A stretch of DNA of 64,000 nt from JACKAN01 sp964502735 (GCA_964502735.1 CAZCYD010000010.1:6855-70854); one strand, 5' to 3'; shown: positions 34,333 to 43,020, numbered from the stretch's first letter. Notes: generated by a model from the letters alone, not told the origin. Program-made: numbers and translations.

Positions 34333-35332
34333 GATCTGTATTTGACTTTTTAAAGGATGGAGTTGAGTTGACGCCGGAATTGTATTTTAAAAAATTATAG
34401 ATAATCTGAGCAGCTAATTTAGAAGTTCTGTTGTCTAGATCCAGAGGTGGAGACACCTCATAGACTCCAATTCCTCGCACATCATACTGTTGTAGAGTCC
34501 AGTAAAAGATAGAGTTAAAATCCATTGGGCTCATGCCCATTGGCCAAGATTGCGAACATCCCATTGCGTAGCTAGACGAGAACACATCAATGTCTAAACT
34601 AATGAATGCCGGCCTTTTGGTTTTCTTGTCTGCAACACGAGGAACTTGAGTGAGAATATGTGATTGAAAATTTTCTAAAGGAGATGAAGAAGGAGAGTAT
34701 AGATCCTCCAAGTTAATAATCCGAGCATTTTTACTTTGACTCCAAAGTAAATGAGTTTCCGAGTTGCACACATCTTGAATGCCAACTTCAATAAAATCGA
34801 AATTTTTGTAGTTAGTTAAGAGTCTATAAAAGGGTGTGCCGCTGGAAAGGCCCTTGTCTAGAGGTCTCACGTCCAAATGAGCATCAAAATTAAAAACGAT
34901 TGGGCTGTCGCTTTGGTAAACTTCTAAAAAAGCCGCGCAATCTGGGTAGCCAAAGTCGTGCCCTCCACCTAAGCCTATCCACTTTTTGTTTTTTTTAAGA
35001 TAAAACTTAGCGGTTTTTTGTATTTGCTCGTGTTTATTTTCTAGCGATAGGTTTTCGTCAATGTTGCCAATATCAAAAAAACTAGGGAATTTTTCTAGAG
35101 GGGGCGAAGGGGTCATTCTCGAAAGAAAATTCCTTATTATGTCCGGGGCCTTTGCAGCTCCTAGACGCCCCCCATTCAAAGAAATTCCCTCATCATCTGG
35201 ATAACCAGCCAGTACAAAGGGAGAATCTTGATTTTGATTATAAAGGTCTCCGATTCTAGGATCTTGTCGATCTCCCTTTTTGAAGACGACCTGAGGATCT
35301 ACAGCTATAAAAGAGTTAGAAAAATCAGTCAT
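34325..35332 (-). CDS. Ureohydrolase (arginase/formimidoylglutamase) family protein
   Basis: A 335-residue binuclear manganese hydrolase. All metal motifs are visible: GLGGGHDFGYPD, VFNFDAHLDVRPL and SLDIDVFSSSYAMGCSQSW. The last motif, with SQSWPMGM after SLDIDVF, resembles formimidoylglutamase (HutG) more than arginase, and SGTPFYRLL is also HutG-like. It is the first gene of the operon with the aldolase-like gene and kynA, so it may act in amino-acid degradation. It could be agmatinase- or arginase-like; the substrate cannot be read from sequence alone. Confidence 0.85.
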   Translation of the reverse strand: MTDFSNSFIAVDPQVVFKKGDRQDPRIGDLYNQNQDSPFVLAGYPDDEGISLNGGRLGAAKAPDIIRNFLSRMTPSPPLEKFPSFFDIGNIDENLSLENKHEQIQKTAKFYLKKNKKWIGLGGGHDFGYPDCAAFLEVYQSDSPIVFNFDAHLDVRPLDKGLSSGTPFYRLLTNYKNFDFIEVGIQDVCNSETHLLWSQSKNARIINLEDLYSPSSSPLENFQSHILTQVPRVADKKTKRPAFISLDIDVFSSSYAMGCSQSWPMGMSPMDFNSIFYWTLQQYDVRGIGVYEVSPPLDLDNRTSKLAAQIIYNFLKYNSGVNSTPSFKKSNTDHE

Positions 35333-35384
35333 AAATCAATTTCTATTTGTAATCAGAATAATAGTCCATATATTATACGTGAAT

Positions 35385-35831
35385 ATGTCACAAATTAAAT
35401 GTAACATAACTGTTCAAGCAAAGAGAGTTCAAGTCTTTGAATATATGATGAACCCTGAAAATTGGCCCGTGATGCTGCAAAACGACATTGACGTGGAGTT
35501 GAGGGTTGTCCCTAAAGAAATGGACGTGGGAAATATCTATAAAATGACCATGTCAAGATTTGGTTTTTCTCAGCCTGTAGAAATCCTGATTCAAGACTTC
35601 CAAAAGAATCTTTCTGTTACCTATAAGCAGATTAATGGGCTGTTTTCCAAATGGATACACACTCAAAAATTTGAGGATGTGGAAGGCGGAACTCTAGTAA
35701 CAGATGTTGTTGAATACCAATTGCCTTTTGGTTTATTTGGTCATTTAGTAGACGACGTATTTGTGAGGCATGATATGAAGTCCGTATTGGAGCATCGTTT
35801 AGAAAACATGTACTCTCACTTCAAAAATTGA
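35385..35831 (+). CDS. SRPBCC-family (polyketide cyclase/START-like) protein
   Basis: A 148-residue soluble protein with the helix-grip fold pattern: an N-terminal strand with AKRVQVFEYMMNPENWPVML (the phrase FEYMxxPENWP is typical of SRPBCC proteins), then five to six strands, and a C-terminal amphipathic helix. Such proteins bind hydrophobic ligands. I took the ATG at 35385; an in-frame GTG at 35379 is possible. It is divergent from the ureohydrolase gene. No specific ligand can be inferred. Confidence 0.75.
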   Translation: MSQIKCNITVQAKRVQVFEYMMNPENWPVMLQNDIDVELRVVPKEMDVGNIYKMTMSRFGFSQPVEILIQDFQKNLSVTYKQINGLFSKWIHTQKFEDVEGGTLVTDVVEYQLPFGLFGHLVDDVFVRHDMKSVLEHRLENMYSHFKN

Positions 35832-35993
35832 GTTTTCTCCCCTGAGTTTTATCTGAAGACTCTCGTTAGTAGAGCTGCGCGACCTTAATTTTGTTATTTC
35901 ATTATTGTGTCACTACGGAGGCTCTAAGGGCCGACGTAGGTCGGATTTATATAAACATTAGAGAGGTCTATTGGTCTAATAAAAAATTCAAGA

Positions 35994-36042
35994 AATAAGG
36001 GGTGTGTAAATCAAATTCAATCACATTTTTACACCCCTTATT
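35994..36042. repeat. Hairpin upstream of a secreted protein gene
   Basis: AATAAGGGGTGT (35994-36005) and ACACCCCTTATT (36031-36042) pair perfectly for 12 bp around a 25-nt loop; the stem can extend inward with GTAAA/TTTAC-type pairs. There is no T-run. It lies 52 nt before the ATG at 36094, so it may be an operator or part of the 5' leader. The rest of the spacer 35832-36093 holds only a small CCGAC/GTCGG hairpin near 35932-35945. Confidence 0.5.
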
Positions 36043-36093
36043 GCGCACTCTTAAAAAATTAGATAGCAAGTTACAACAATGTAAGGAGGATTT

Positions 36094-36609
36094 ATGAAAA
36101 TAATGCGTTTGTGGGGGTGTGTTCTTTTAGGTTTACTTGTAAGTGTGACAGCTTCGTCTCGTAGCATAAAGAAGATGAATTTTGTTGGTAACTATTGGGA
36201 GGAGATTGAGGTTCCCATGTTGTCCTATGAGAAGTCCGACTGTATAGGGAGGAGTTTTGCTCGATGGGTCGAGCAAGATAATGGATTGGGGTATTGTTCA
36301 ATATCTACATATAACGAAGTAGGTGTTCTTTTAGAGGGTGGGGTCTATAAGTTAAGTGTGGAGGTTGTTGGATTTAATGCTCGAACTTGCAGTTATTATG
36401 CAGAAGCTACTGAAATGAGCTATAGAGAATTGGTTAGTCGAACGGATGTGGTTGTGTGGCAAGACAATAAGTTTGTTCCTGCAACTTGCGAGCTTATTGT
36501 AAATTTTGAAGATGAAGATACAGTTTCCGTTCGCAATAATGGCAATTGTTATGATTATTGTGAAGCCGGTGTTAATTTGGAAGTCAAAGCCGCTAAGAGA
36601 ATGCGCTAA
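36094..36609 (+). CDS. Small secreted cysteine-containing protein
   Basis: A 171-residue exported protein with a signal peptide of about 22 residues (WGCVLLGLLVSVTASS). It contains seven cysteines after the signal (SDC, YC, TCSYY, ATC, NC, YC in rough order), probably pairing in disulfides in the periplasm. The ATG follows AAGGAGGATTT, one of the strongest ribosome sites in the window. It ends before a strong bidirectional terminator shared with sodB. No family recognised. Confidence 0.72.
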   Translation: MKIMRLWGCVLLGLLVSVTASSRSIKKMNFVGNYWEEIEVPMLSYEKSDCIGRSFARWVEQDNGLGYCSISTYNEVGVLLEGGVYKLSVEVVGFNARTCSYYAEATEMSYRELVSRTDVVVWQDNKFVPATCELIVNFEDEDTVSVRNNGNCYDYCEAGVNLEVKAAKRMR

Positions 36610-36720
36610 AATGGATCCCTATTTGATCTGATCGTTCCAGTTTTGAGGGGTTAAAAAATTGTCTGTCAGATGAAGTTGCGCCTAATACAAGCTAAATAAT
36701 GGTCTTAAATGAACTGTAAT

Positions 36721-36750
36721 AAAAAGGGCACTTTTGCAAGTGCCCTTTTT
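36721..36750. terminator. Bidirectional intrinsic terminator between a secreted protein gene and sodB
   Basis: AAAAAGGGCACTT and AAGTGCCCTTTTT form a perfect 13-bp stem with a TTGC loop, with A-rich and T-rich ends that work in both directions. It is 111 nt after the plus-strand stop and 33 nt after the sodB stop (36784, minus strand), so it serves the converging genes. Confidence 0.93.
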
Positions 36751-36783
36751 ATTATGAGCGTTTATTGGGCTTTAAATAAAGCT

Positions 36784-37359
36784 TTAAAGCTGCTGATTCA
36801 CAAAATCCCAATTCACAAGATTCCAAAAAGCCTCGACATATTTAGGACGGGCATTTCTATAATCCACGTAATAGGCGTGCTCCCAAACATCACAGGTAAG
36901 AAGGGGTGTCTTGCTCTGTGTCATTGGGTTTTCGGCATTACTTGTTTTCAAAATTTCTAGCTTACCCTCAGAATTTTTAACTAGCCAAGCCCATCCCGAC
37001 CCAAATTGAGTTAGGGCCGCCTCGGTAAATTTAGCTTTAAACTCAGAAAAGCTGCCAAAACTAGAGTTGATGGCGTCAGCAATTGGACCGGTAGGGTTGC
37101 CACCCGCTTTGCCAGCTAGGCAGTTCCAATAAAAAGTGTGATTCCAGACTTGGGCGGCATTATTAAAGATAGGGCCAGATTGTGTTTTGATAAGATCCTC
37201 AAGGCTTTTGTTGGCCAAATCAGTGTTGGCAGTTAACTCATTGAGTTTGTCCACATAGGCCTTATGGTGTTTACCATGATGAAACTCAAGGGTTTCTGGT
37301 GAAATATGAGGCATTAAAGCATCATTAGAAAAGGGTAGAGTGGGAAGTGAAAAAGCCAT
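36784..37359 (-). CDS. sodB: Iron superoxide dismutase
   Basis: A 191-residue Fe/Mn-type superoxide dismutase. The metal ligands are H27, H74, D157 and H161 (in EFHHGKHH, VWNHTFYW and CDVWEHAYY). The pattern AAQVWNHTFYWNCL and the short length favour the iron form. It dismutates superoxide to peroxide and oxygen in the cytosol. The region just upstream holds nested palindromes that could bind a regulator. It ends at the bidirectional terminator shared with the 36.1-kb gene. Confidence 0.95.
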   Translation of the reverse strand: MAFSLPTLPFSNDALMPHISPETLEFHHGKHHKAYVDKLNELTANTDLANKSLEDLIKTQSGPIFNNAAQVWNHTFYWNCLAGKAGGNPTGPIADAINSSFGSFSEFKAKFTEAALTQFGSGWAWLVKNSEGKLEILKTSNAENPMTQSKTPLLTCDVWEHAYYVDYRNARPKYVEAFWNLVNWDFVNQQL

Positions 37360-37411
37360 AAGTTCCTCCTTAGCTTTAAACTGTTAAATAAACTCGAGAC
37401 CACTTTATTTT

Positions 37412-37483
37412 TAATTAACTCAATTACTTCGGTTTAATTAACAGAGTTAATTACATTTAACTTGCTGTAAACACAGTTAAATG
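37412..37483. promoter_or_regulatory. Nested palindromic region upstream of sodB
   Basis: Two inverted repeats lie side by side. TAATTAACTC (37412-37421) pairs with GAGTTAATTA (37444-37453), and CATTTAACT (37454-37462) pairs with AGTTAAATG (37475-37483). A third TTTAATTAA element lies between. Spacings of 22 and 12 nt, about two and one helical turns, suggest binding sites for dimeric regulators. The sodB start is 53 nt away, and the other side faces the HD-GYP gene stop. Fur or oxidative-stress regulators are the obvious guesses, but the sequences do not match a classic Fur box. Confidence 0.5.
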
Positions 37484-37593
37484 GGTTGTTACACATACGA
37501 TAAAGTTTATCTTAAAGGTTCATCTTAGCTGTGGGCTTTAAAATGTAAAGTCGCGCTGTTACCAAATAAAAAGCGTGTGCAGCAAAGTTTAGG

Positions 37594-38574
37594 TTAAAGG
37601 AGATGTCCTTTCTTTAGGGAGAGCTGCAAGGCTTTCATCATGTCGAGGGGGTGAAGGCCCATACTGTCAATGATCATAAACTTAAGAGCCTCTTTAATTG
37701 GCATTTTTTCAAAACTGATAAGGTGATCATAGGTGTTAGCCACGGATACAATTAGAGTGTGAGGACTGAGTTGCCTTTCTGTAAGACCTTGAGGGTATCC
37801 TGTGCCATCTATAAATTCTTCGTGGTCGTGAATGATATTGGATACAATTTCATCAAAATGACGAAGTTCACGAATTTTCTCTATTCCTAGGCTCGGATGC
37901 TTTTTATATTCAATCAGCTGAGCTGTGTCCATATCCTTTTTATTTAGCGTTGATGGAAAAGAAAGCTCTGCTTTTCCTATGTCGTGCAATAGGGCTCCTA
38001 GGCACATGAGCTCAGGTTGATCAAGGCTTGCAAGATTTTGATCGCCGGCTAAATTTTTGGCAATACATATAGCCAGGCTGGCAACATTAACTCCGTGGTA
38101 GCTTATGCTCATATGTTCATTTTCAATAGACAGCATACACTTGAGCGCTAACTCATTTTTTGTCATAAAGTCTATAAATCGAAAACAACTGGATCTAGCA
38201 ATTGCATAATGTTCTTCTATTGTAGGGTCGTCCATTATGTCTTCGATTAGAGCTTGTTGGTGGCCCTGTATAACTACAGTGCGAGAAAGAAGATCTTTTT
38301 TTGAGTTTACATCAAAGGCTTCATCAAGATTGTCTTGCAGGTATTTGTCGTATTTACCAATCTCTGACTCCAGCACAAAGAGTCTTTCAAGATTCTTATT
38401 CTTGAGTCTTTCAAGTCTTGAGCCCTCAAAACTATCTCCTTTGCGACAGTAAAGAACATGGCGCTCTCCCAATTTAATATAGGCATTAAATGGGATTTTT
38501 CTTTCCCCGCGAAGAGTGCTGACTCTTATCGGCCTAAAGACAAGATCATAGTTGTGAGCTTCACTTGAAGTCAT
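37594..38574 (-). CDS. HD-GYP domain protein (cyclic-di-GMP phosphodiesterase-like)
   Basis: A 326-residue cytosolic protein. The HD motif is H197-D198 in ALLHDIGKAEL, and the GYP motif is HDHEEFIDGTGYPQGL (H249, H251, D256 and GTGYP 257-261), matching HHExxDGxGYP except that the first His is followed by Asp. The N-terminal 100 residues form an uncharacterised beta-rich module (VFRPIRVSTLRGERKIPFNAYI) like that seen in many HD-GYP proteins. These enzymes hydrolyse c-di-GMP. It overlaps the queG stop by 4 nt (ATGA), so it is in one operon with queG, a pairing with no obvious functional link. Confidence 0.88.
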   Translation of the reverse strand: MTSSEAHNYDLVFRPIRVSTLRGERKIPFNAYIKLGERHVLYCRKGDSFEGSRLERLKNKNLERLFVLESEIGKYDKYLQDNLDEAFDVNSKKDLLSRTVVIQGHQQALIEDIMDDPTIEEHYAIARSSCFRFIDFMTKNELALKCMLSIENEHMSISYHGVNVASLAICIAKNLAGDQNLASLDQPELMCLGALLHDIGKAELSFPSTLNKKDMDTAQLIEYKKHPSLGIEKIRELRHFDEIVSNIIHDHEEFIDGTGYPQGLTERQLSPHTLIVSVANTYDHLISFEKMPIKEALKFMIIDSMGLHPLDMMKALQLSLKKGHLL

Positions 38575-39617
38575 AAGCTCATATTATCAGAGTTTTTTAT
38601 TTGTTCCAGGGCCCACCTGGAAACTTCACCAAGGGTTGTATGAGTGCTGTATTTCTCTAAAAGGGGCTTAAGCTTAGATAGCTTATGGGTCCCCACGGCT
38701 AGGATTGCATTTTTTTTGAGCCCAAGAGGACCGGTCCTCGAAAAAGGTGTATTTTTAAAGAGCTTTGCAAGCGAATTGTGGCTTTGATTAAGTAACCATT
38801 GCAGTTCTGCCTCTAACTTATCTAAATCTATGTTGTTTTTTATTTTTTCAGTTTGAAAGGCCTTGTGGTTCCATGGGCAGACATCTTGGCAGATATCACA
38901 GCCAAAAATCCAGTTTTCAAATTTATTTCTCAACTCAAGTGGTGGAGTTTTACGAGTTTCAATGGTCCAATAGGATATGCATTTGTTGGCATTAAGGAGC
39001 TTATTTTCAAGAGCTTGAGTCGGGCATGCATCGATACAACGCGTACACTTTCCACATAAGTCAGGGTGAACAGTATCGGGGAGCGGTAGGGGCAGGCTAG
39101 TTAGAATCTCTCCTAGGAGATGGAAGCTGCCATAGTCTTTGTTGATAATGCAAGTGTTTTTGCCGAACCATCCCATTCCTGATTCTTGAGCCCAGTTGCG
39201 CTCTAATATAGGAGCCGTGTCTGTGTGAGCGCTAAAAATGTCATTGGGAAACAAAAGAGTAAGTCTTTCACAGAGATCTTGTAGATCTCTGTGAAACCAT
39301 TGGTGATAGTCCTTTCCCTTTGCATATTTTGCGATCTTCAACTCTGTAAAGGACATATCTCCATCTGAGGGTGAAGGATGTGGAATGTAATTTTTGGCTA
39401 TGACAATGATAGATTTTGCCCAAGGTTTATAACTGTGGGGATTTGCCTTTGCCTTAGCGTGTCTTTGAAGATACTCCATGCTTGCATTTAGAGCTTGATC
39501 TAGCCAATTCTGATAATATGGAAAGGTCTTCGGCGACTGAAGTGGAGTAAAGGAAAAATTGGTAAAATCAAATTCTTTGATCACCCTCTCTAAACGTGTC
39601 ACAATATCTTTTGTCAT
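38571..39617 (-). CDS. queG: Epoxyqueuosine reductase
   Basis: A 348-residue cobalamin-dependent Fe-S enzyme that reduces epoxyqueuosine to queuosine at position 34 of GUN-anticodon tRNAs. Motifs: the N-terminal DxA-type region, the two 4Fe-4S clusters in CGKCTRCIDACPTQAL and CDICQDVCPWN, and the ILTSLPL pattern. The C-terminus has HEAT-like repeats (EKYSTHTTLGEVSRWALEQIK). Start at the ATG 39617 overlaps the divergent cca start by two bases (CATG). An in-frame GTG at 39632 is an alternative. It forms an operon with the HD-GYP gene through a 4-nt overlap. Confidence 0.92.
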   Translation of the reverse strand: MTKDIVTRLERVIKEFDFTNFSFTPLQSPKTFPYYQNWLDQALNASMEYLQRHAKAKANPHSYKPWAKSIIVIAKNYIPHPSPSDGDMSFTELKIAKYAKGKDYHQWFHRDLQDLCERLTLLFPNDIFSAHTDTAPILERNWAQESGMGWFGKNTCIINKDYGSFHLLGEILTSLPLPLPDTVHPDLCGKCTRCIDACPTQALENKLLNANKCISYWTIETRKTPPLELRNKFENWIFGCDICQDVCPWNHKAFQTEKIKNNIDLDKLEAELQWLLNQSHNSLAKLFKNTPFSRTGPLGLKKNAILAVGTHKLSKLKPLLEKYSTHTTLGEVSRWALEQIKNSDNMSL

Positions 39618-40854
39618 GTCCAATTTTTCCACAATACTGCGTAAACATCCTCACTGGCCTGCGGTCAAGAATATTATAGATTCCTTGAATAAAAAAGGGC
39701 ACAAGGCTTATTTGGCCGGAGGCTGTGTAAGGGATTTGTTTATGAATCGGCCTTCTCAAGACCTGGATGTGGCAACCTCAGCCCCTCCTGATTTAGTGGA
39801 GAGTCTTTTTGGAAACACTTTGAGTATAGGGAAGGCCTTTGGCACAATTGTTGTTGTCCAAGGCAAGATTTCAGTAGAAGTGACAACATTTCGAAAGGAT
39901 GGTGAGTACCTGGATGGCAGACACCCTGACGGTGTTATTTTTTCTGATGAAAAAGAGGATGCCTCTAGGAGAGATTTTACGATTAATGCCATTTTCTATG
40001 ATCCTTTAAAGGATAGAGTTTTAGACTACTTTGGTGGAGTTAAAGATATCGAGGGGAGAATTCTGAAAGCCGTAGGAGACCCGTGGGAGCGCTTTAAGGA
40101 AGATAAATTGAGAATGTTGAGGGCGCTTAGATTTGAATCGCAACTAGGTTTTTTTATTGACCAACAAACCTTTTCCGCAATGTCTGACTATTCAAAGGGG
40201 ATTTCGCAAATCTCAAAAGAAAGAGTTTTTAATGAGTTGCAAAAGATGGCTGATGGCCCTTATCACAACTTAGCCTTTTCGCACTTGGTGCAGCTAGATA
40301 TTTGGCACAATTTTGTTGGAATAACCTCTTCTCAAGTCAAACCAGATATTCAGGATTTTAAAAATTTTGGAATGAATGGGCTTAAAGCCATGCTGAGTTT
40401 TCTGTTGTGGTGGCACAAGGAGTGGGAGGGTTTGGATTTGTCCCCAAAATGGAAGGACTGGCCACTGAGTCGGGAGGTTCGACAGTTTGTAGAAGAGACT
40501 TTGTTGGGGACAAAAATTCTCTCAGGAGAGAGGCCTCTTTTTGAAAAATTTAAGGCTTTTGATAAGAGTACTGGCATAATTGCACTACAACTGTGGAAGG
40601 TCGATAATGTCAGAAAACAAAAGAGCCTGAATGAAATTACAGATTTTATTCAAAGCTACCTTGAGGTTTGCGATAAGTCTGGACGATTGCCATTTCCCAT
40701 CTTAGTCGGGAAGGATTTAATAGAAGCCGAGATAAAGCCAGGTCCTAACTTCAAAGGACTTCTTGATAGAGCTTTTGAGATTCAAATTATAGAGGGATTA
40801 ACCTCAAAAAATAAAATAATCCAGCGAATTTTGCAAAGTTCTAAAAATGGTTAG
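39616..40854 (+). CDS. cca: CCA-adding tRNA nucleotidyltransferase / poly(A) polymerase family
   Basis: A 412-residue class II nucleotidyltransferase. The head domain has GGCVRDLFMNRPSQDLDVATSA with the GGxVRD motif and catalytic Asp pair DLD; RRDFTINAIFYDP is the RRD motif; and ERFKEDKLRMLRALRF is the EDxxRxxRAxRF motif. It repairs or adds the CCA end of tRNAs; poly(A) polymerases share these motifs and differ in the body. I chose the ATG at 39616, just before the family region; there is no clear ribosome site. Its start overlaps that of queG on the other strand. Confidence 0.88.
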   Translation: MSNFSTILRKHPHWPAVKNIIDSLNKKGHKAYLAGGCVRDLFMNRPSQDLDVATSAPPDLVESLFGNTLSIGKAFGTIVVVQGKISVEVTTFRKDGEYLDGRHPDGVIFSDEKEDASRRDFTINAIFYDPLKDRVLDYFGGVKDIEGRILKAVGDPWERFKEDKLRMLRALRFESQLGFFIDQQTFSAMSDYSKGISQISKERVFNELQKMADGPYHNLAFSHLVQLDIWHNFVGITSSQVKPDIQDFKNFGMNGLKAMLSFLLWWHKEWEGLDLSPKWKDWPLSREVRQFVEETLLGTKILSGERPLFEKFKAFDKSTGIIALQLWKVDNVRKQKSLNEITDFIQSYLEVCDKSGRLPFPILVGKDLIEAEIKPGPNFKGLLDRAFEIQIIEGLTSKNKIIQRILQSSKNG

Positions 40855-41048
40855 GTGTCGTCGCTGCGTTTTGATTACCTCAAACAAAAGCCTAGTCAAA
40901 GTCCAGTTCTGAATACTTTTATAGTATTATTTAAAATAAACACTTGCCGACTTAAACTTATTTCACGATCTATAATATTATAATTGATCGTGAAGTCATT
41001 CGCTTGTGGAGATTGAACTATAATTCGTTTGAGTAATTAGGAGTTTGT

Positions 41049-42215
41049 ATGTTGAGGTCGGCATTTTTATTTTGTAGCTTTCTTTTGGCCATATCTTGTT
41101 CTGAAAAGAAAAAAGACAAAAGTTCGACAGTGAGTACTCAGTTGTTGAGAATAGGTTCAACCCACAGTGAGTCGAGTCTGCAAGCTCTAAGTAACGAATG
41201 GACGAGTTTGGACGTTTTTATTGATTCTTATAAACTTACCATCTCTGATATTGCTATAAGTCCGGGAACTCAGCTAACCGGCTCAAATTCTTCAGTTGTT
41301 TACAATTGTCCCGGCAACACCAGTGAGGCTTGCCTAATTAATGTTGCTCAATCTGGTGCGGTTCAGAACCTTCTTACCTCTGGGAACTCAGGGAGTGTTC
41401 AATCCGGAGTCTACACTTTTGCTACGGTTGGAACCTGCTAGGCCTCACAAAGTGATCCTGAACCGAACGGGAGTTATGTCTATATTAAGGCAAGAGTCAA
41501 ATACAATGGAACATGGTGGTACACTCAATCCGACGGAGCTATGGTGGATTCTGGGATTGCTGACTCAGATCCGTGGGTTGCACCCATTGACTACGATGAA
41601 GCCAGAAGATTCTCACAGGGTTGTAGGACCTATAATGTTTTTCAAAATCCGATCTCGATAGGTGAAAATGCCAGTGTTAACTTAAAGCTTTTCTTTGAAC
41701 TTAGAAATCTCGTCAGCTTAGTTAAAGGAAACAAAGCTGGAGCTTTAATGTGTTATGGAGCCGATCCTTCAGATCAGTTTGATGCGAATAGTTTCTATAT
41801 CTGCGATACCTACCTTTATTTAGCTGGTACTATTGAAAGTGAAACTCCAGATCTACATCGCTACAAAGTTCTAAGTTCATCTGGAGGATATGATTCCGTT
41901 AATATTTTTGGTATTTATTTTCGCAAGGGAACCAAAACCCCTGCGGGGGCTTACAACTATCCGTACCTTGATGCAGATGTGGATCAAGTGTCTAGTTTTA
42001 GTCAAGTGATTAAGTCTATTTCAAGTCACTCCTCGGGTAAATTAAATATAGTGACGTATGGAGGGCAAACCTCCACAGATGAGATAGACTCTCTACCAGG
42101 CTCATTCAATACAACAGATTTTCCAATTTTGGATAACACTTTAGACTCTACGAACTTTACATGGGCAGAATCAGACTCTACAGCTAGAACCGCAACAGCC
42201 ATCCGTATGGAGTAA
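41049..42215 (+). pseudogene. Lipoprotein gene interrupted by an in-frame TAG
   Basis: A lipoprotein gene with signal MLRSAFLFCSFLLAISC (C17 is the lipidation site; GGAGTTTGT ribosome site). The frame runs 130 codons to TAG at 41439-41441, then continues open in the same frame for another 257 codons to 42213-42215. The text between the TAG and the next ATG (41541) keeps the character of a protein (SYVYIKARVKYNGTWWY). The simplest reading is a nonsense mutation in a protein of about 388 residues; programmed readthrough or sequence error cannot be excluded. The full protein looks like a secreted Ser/Thr/Asn-rich protein with cysteines at the end of the first part; no family recognised. Confidence 0.7.
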
Positions 42216-42304
42216 GAATCTTATTTTGGAGATGTTGTGCTCCACATTCTCTCTTTGCCGGTTGTGTCGGCGTCATTGGTGGTTCGACTCGCAGAAGTGT
42301 TTTT

Positions 42305-42490
42305 TTAGTTTTTCTTGCTCGAACCAGCTTTTGTTCCTGTGTGGTTTTTCCAGTTGTACTCGGGGGAGCTGGTATAACGTTTTTGCCAGGCCTCCCATTT
42401 ATTTTTTGGAAGTTTGTGTCTAACGGTCCCATCTTCTGCAAAGATGTCAGGAGGGTTGCCAAATAAAAAACCAAGTATTTTGTCTAACAT
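42305..42490 (-). CDS. Small hypothetical protein
   Basis: A 61-residue protein, MLDKILGFLFGNPPDIFAE..., with a short hydrophobic N-terminus, a tryptophan-rich middle (LPKNKWEAWQKRY) and a Lys-rich C-terminus. Its composition looks like a real small protein, and it starts 20 nt after the stop of the upstream lipoprotein gene on the same strand. The ribosome site is weak. I preferred it over a longer 96-codon frame on the same strand (42184-42474), which looks less protein-like and would overlap the end of the previous gene. Confidence 0.55.
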   Translation of the reverse strand: MLDKILGFLFGNPPDIFAEDGTVRHKLPKNKWEAWQKRYTSSPEYNWKNHTGTKAGSSKKN

Positions 42491-42510
42491 GGGTGTGAAG
42501 ATAGCAAAAA

Positions 42511-42993
42511 TTACTGTGTCCAGTCAATTATTGTGGGAAAATTGTCTGCAGGAGTAAAAATTAAGCTGCCGAAAGGCTCAAGAGGGTCAATTATTCCGTT
42601 ATCATTGAGGTCAATAAAGGCACAAGCTTTGTAGTTTTTGTTTTGCATGTAGTAGCTTTTTCTTTTTTGCATGTCGTACCATTGTAGAATGGCTCCCTCC
42701 ATTTCTCCTGAAAATGTTGTCGTTGATTTCCCATTGAAGTCAAAATAAAGGTGAAACTGCCCAGGGACAACATTAAAGAGCTCCATTTCACAGTCAACTG
42801 ATGTGTCAGTAGTTAAGCCTACGTAAAAAGTTTTGCCAATGTTTGTGGTTTGGCAGCCAAAAGTTTTACCTGGATTACAGCTAATATATAACGGGGGGAG
42901 GTTAAAGGCGTCATCGCTAGGCGGGCCCTGAGTGCAAGCAAGGGGAATAGTGGAGAGCAAAATAAATAAAAGGGGCCATAGCCGTTTCATCAT
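42511..42993 (-). CDS. Lipoprotein with calcium-loop-like motif
   Basis: A 160-residue lipoprotein with signal MMKRLWPLLFILLSTIPLAC (C20). The mature region includes a dockerin/EF-hand-like loop DLNDNGIIDPLEPFG (DxNxNGxID) and several cysteines (CNPGKTFGC, DCEM, KACAF). It is probably anchored in the outer or inner membrane and may bind Ca2+. It is followed by the small gene at 42305 and lies 27 nt after the stop of the small secreted protein gene at 43021, suggesting a run of same-strand surface protein genes. No family recognised. Confidence 0.78.
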   Translation of the reverse strand: MMKRLWPLLFILLSTIPLACTQGPPSDDAFNLPPLYISCNPGKTFGCQTTNIGKTFYVGLTTDTSVDCEMELFNVVPGQFHLYFDFNGKSTTTFSGEMEGAILQWYDMQKRKSYYMQNKNYKACAFIDLNDNGIIDPLEPFGSLIFTPADNFPTIIDWTQ

Positions 42994-43020
42994 GGCCCAT
43001 TCTACCAGAATTCTTAAGTG

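Noticed and set aside
42184..42474. A 96-codon minus-strand frame overlapping the small protein at 42305
   Set aside because: It overlaps the end of the lipoprotein gene on the other strand and has composition less typical of a protein; the 61-residue frame fits better.
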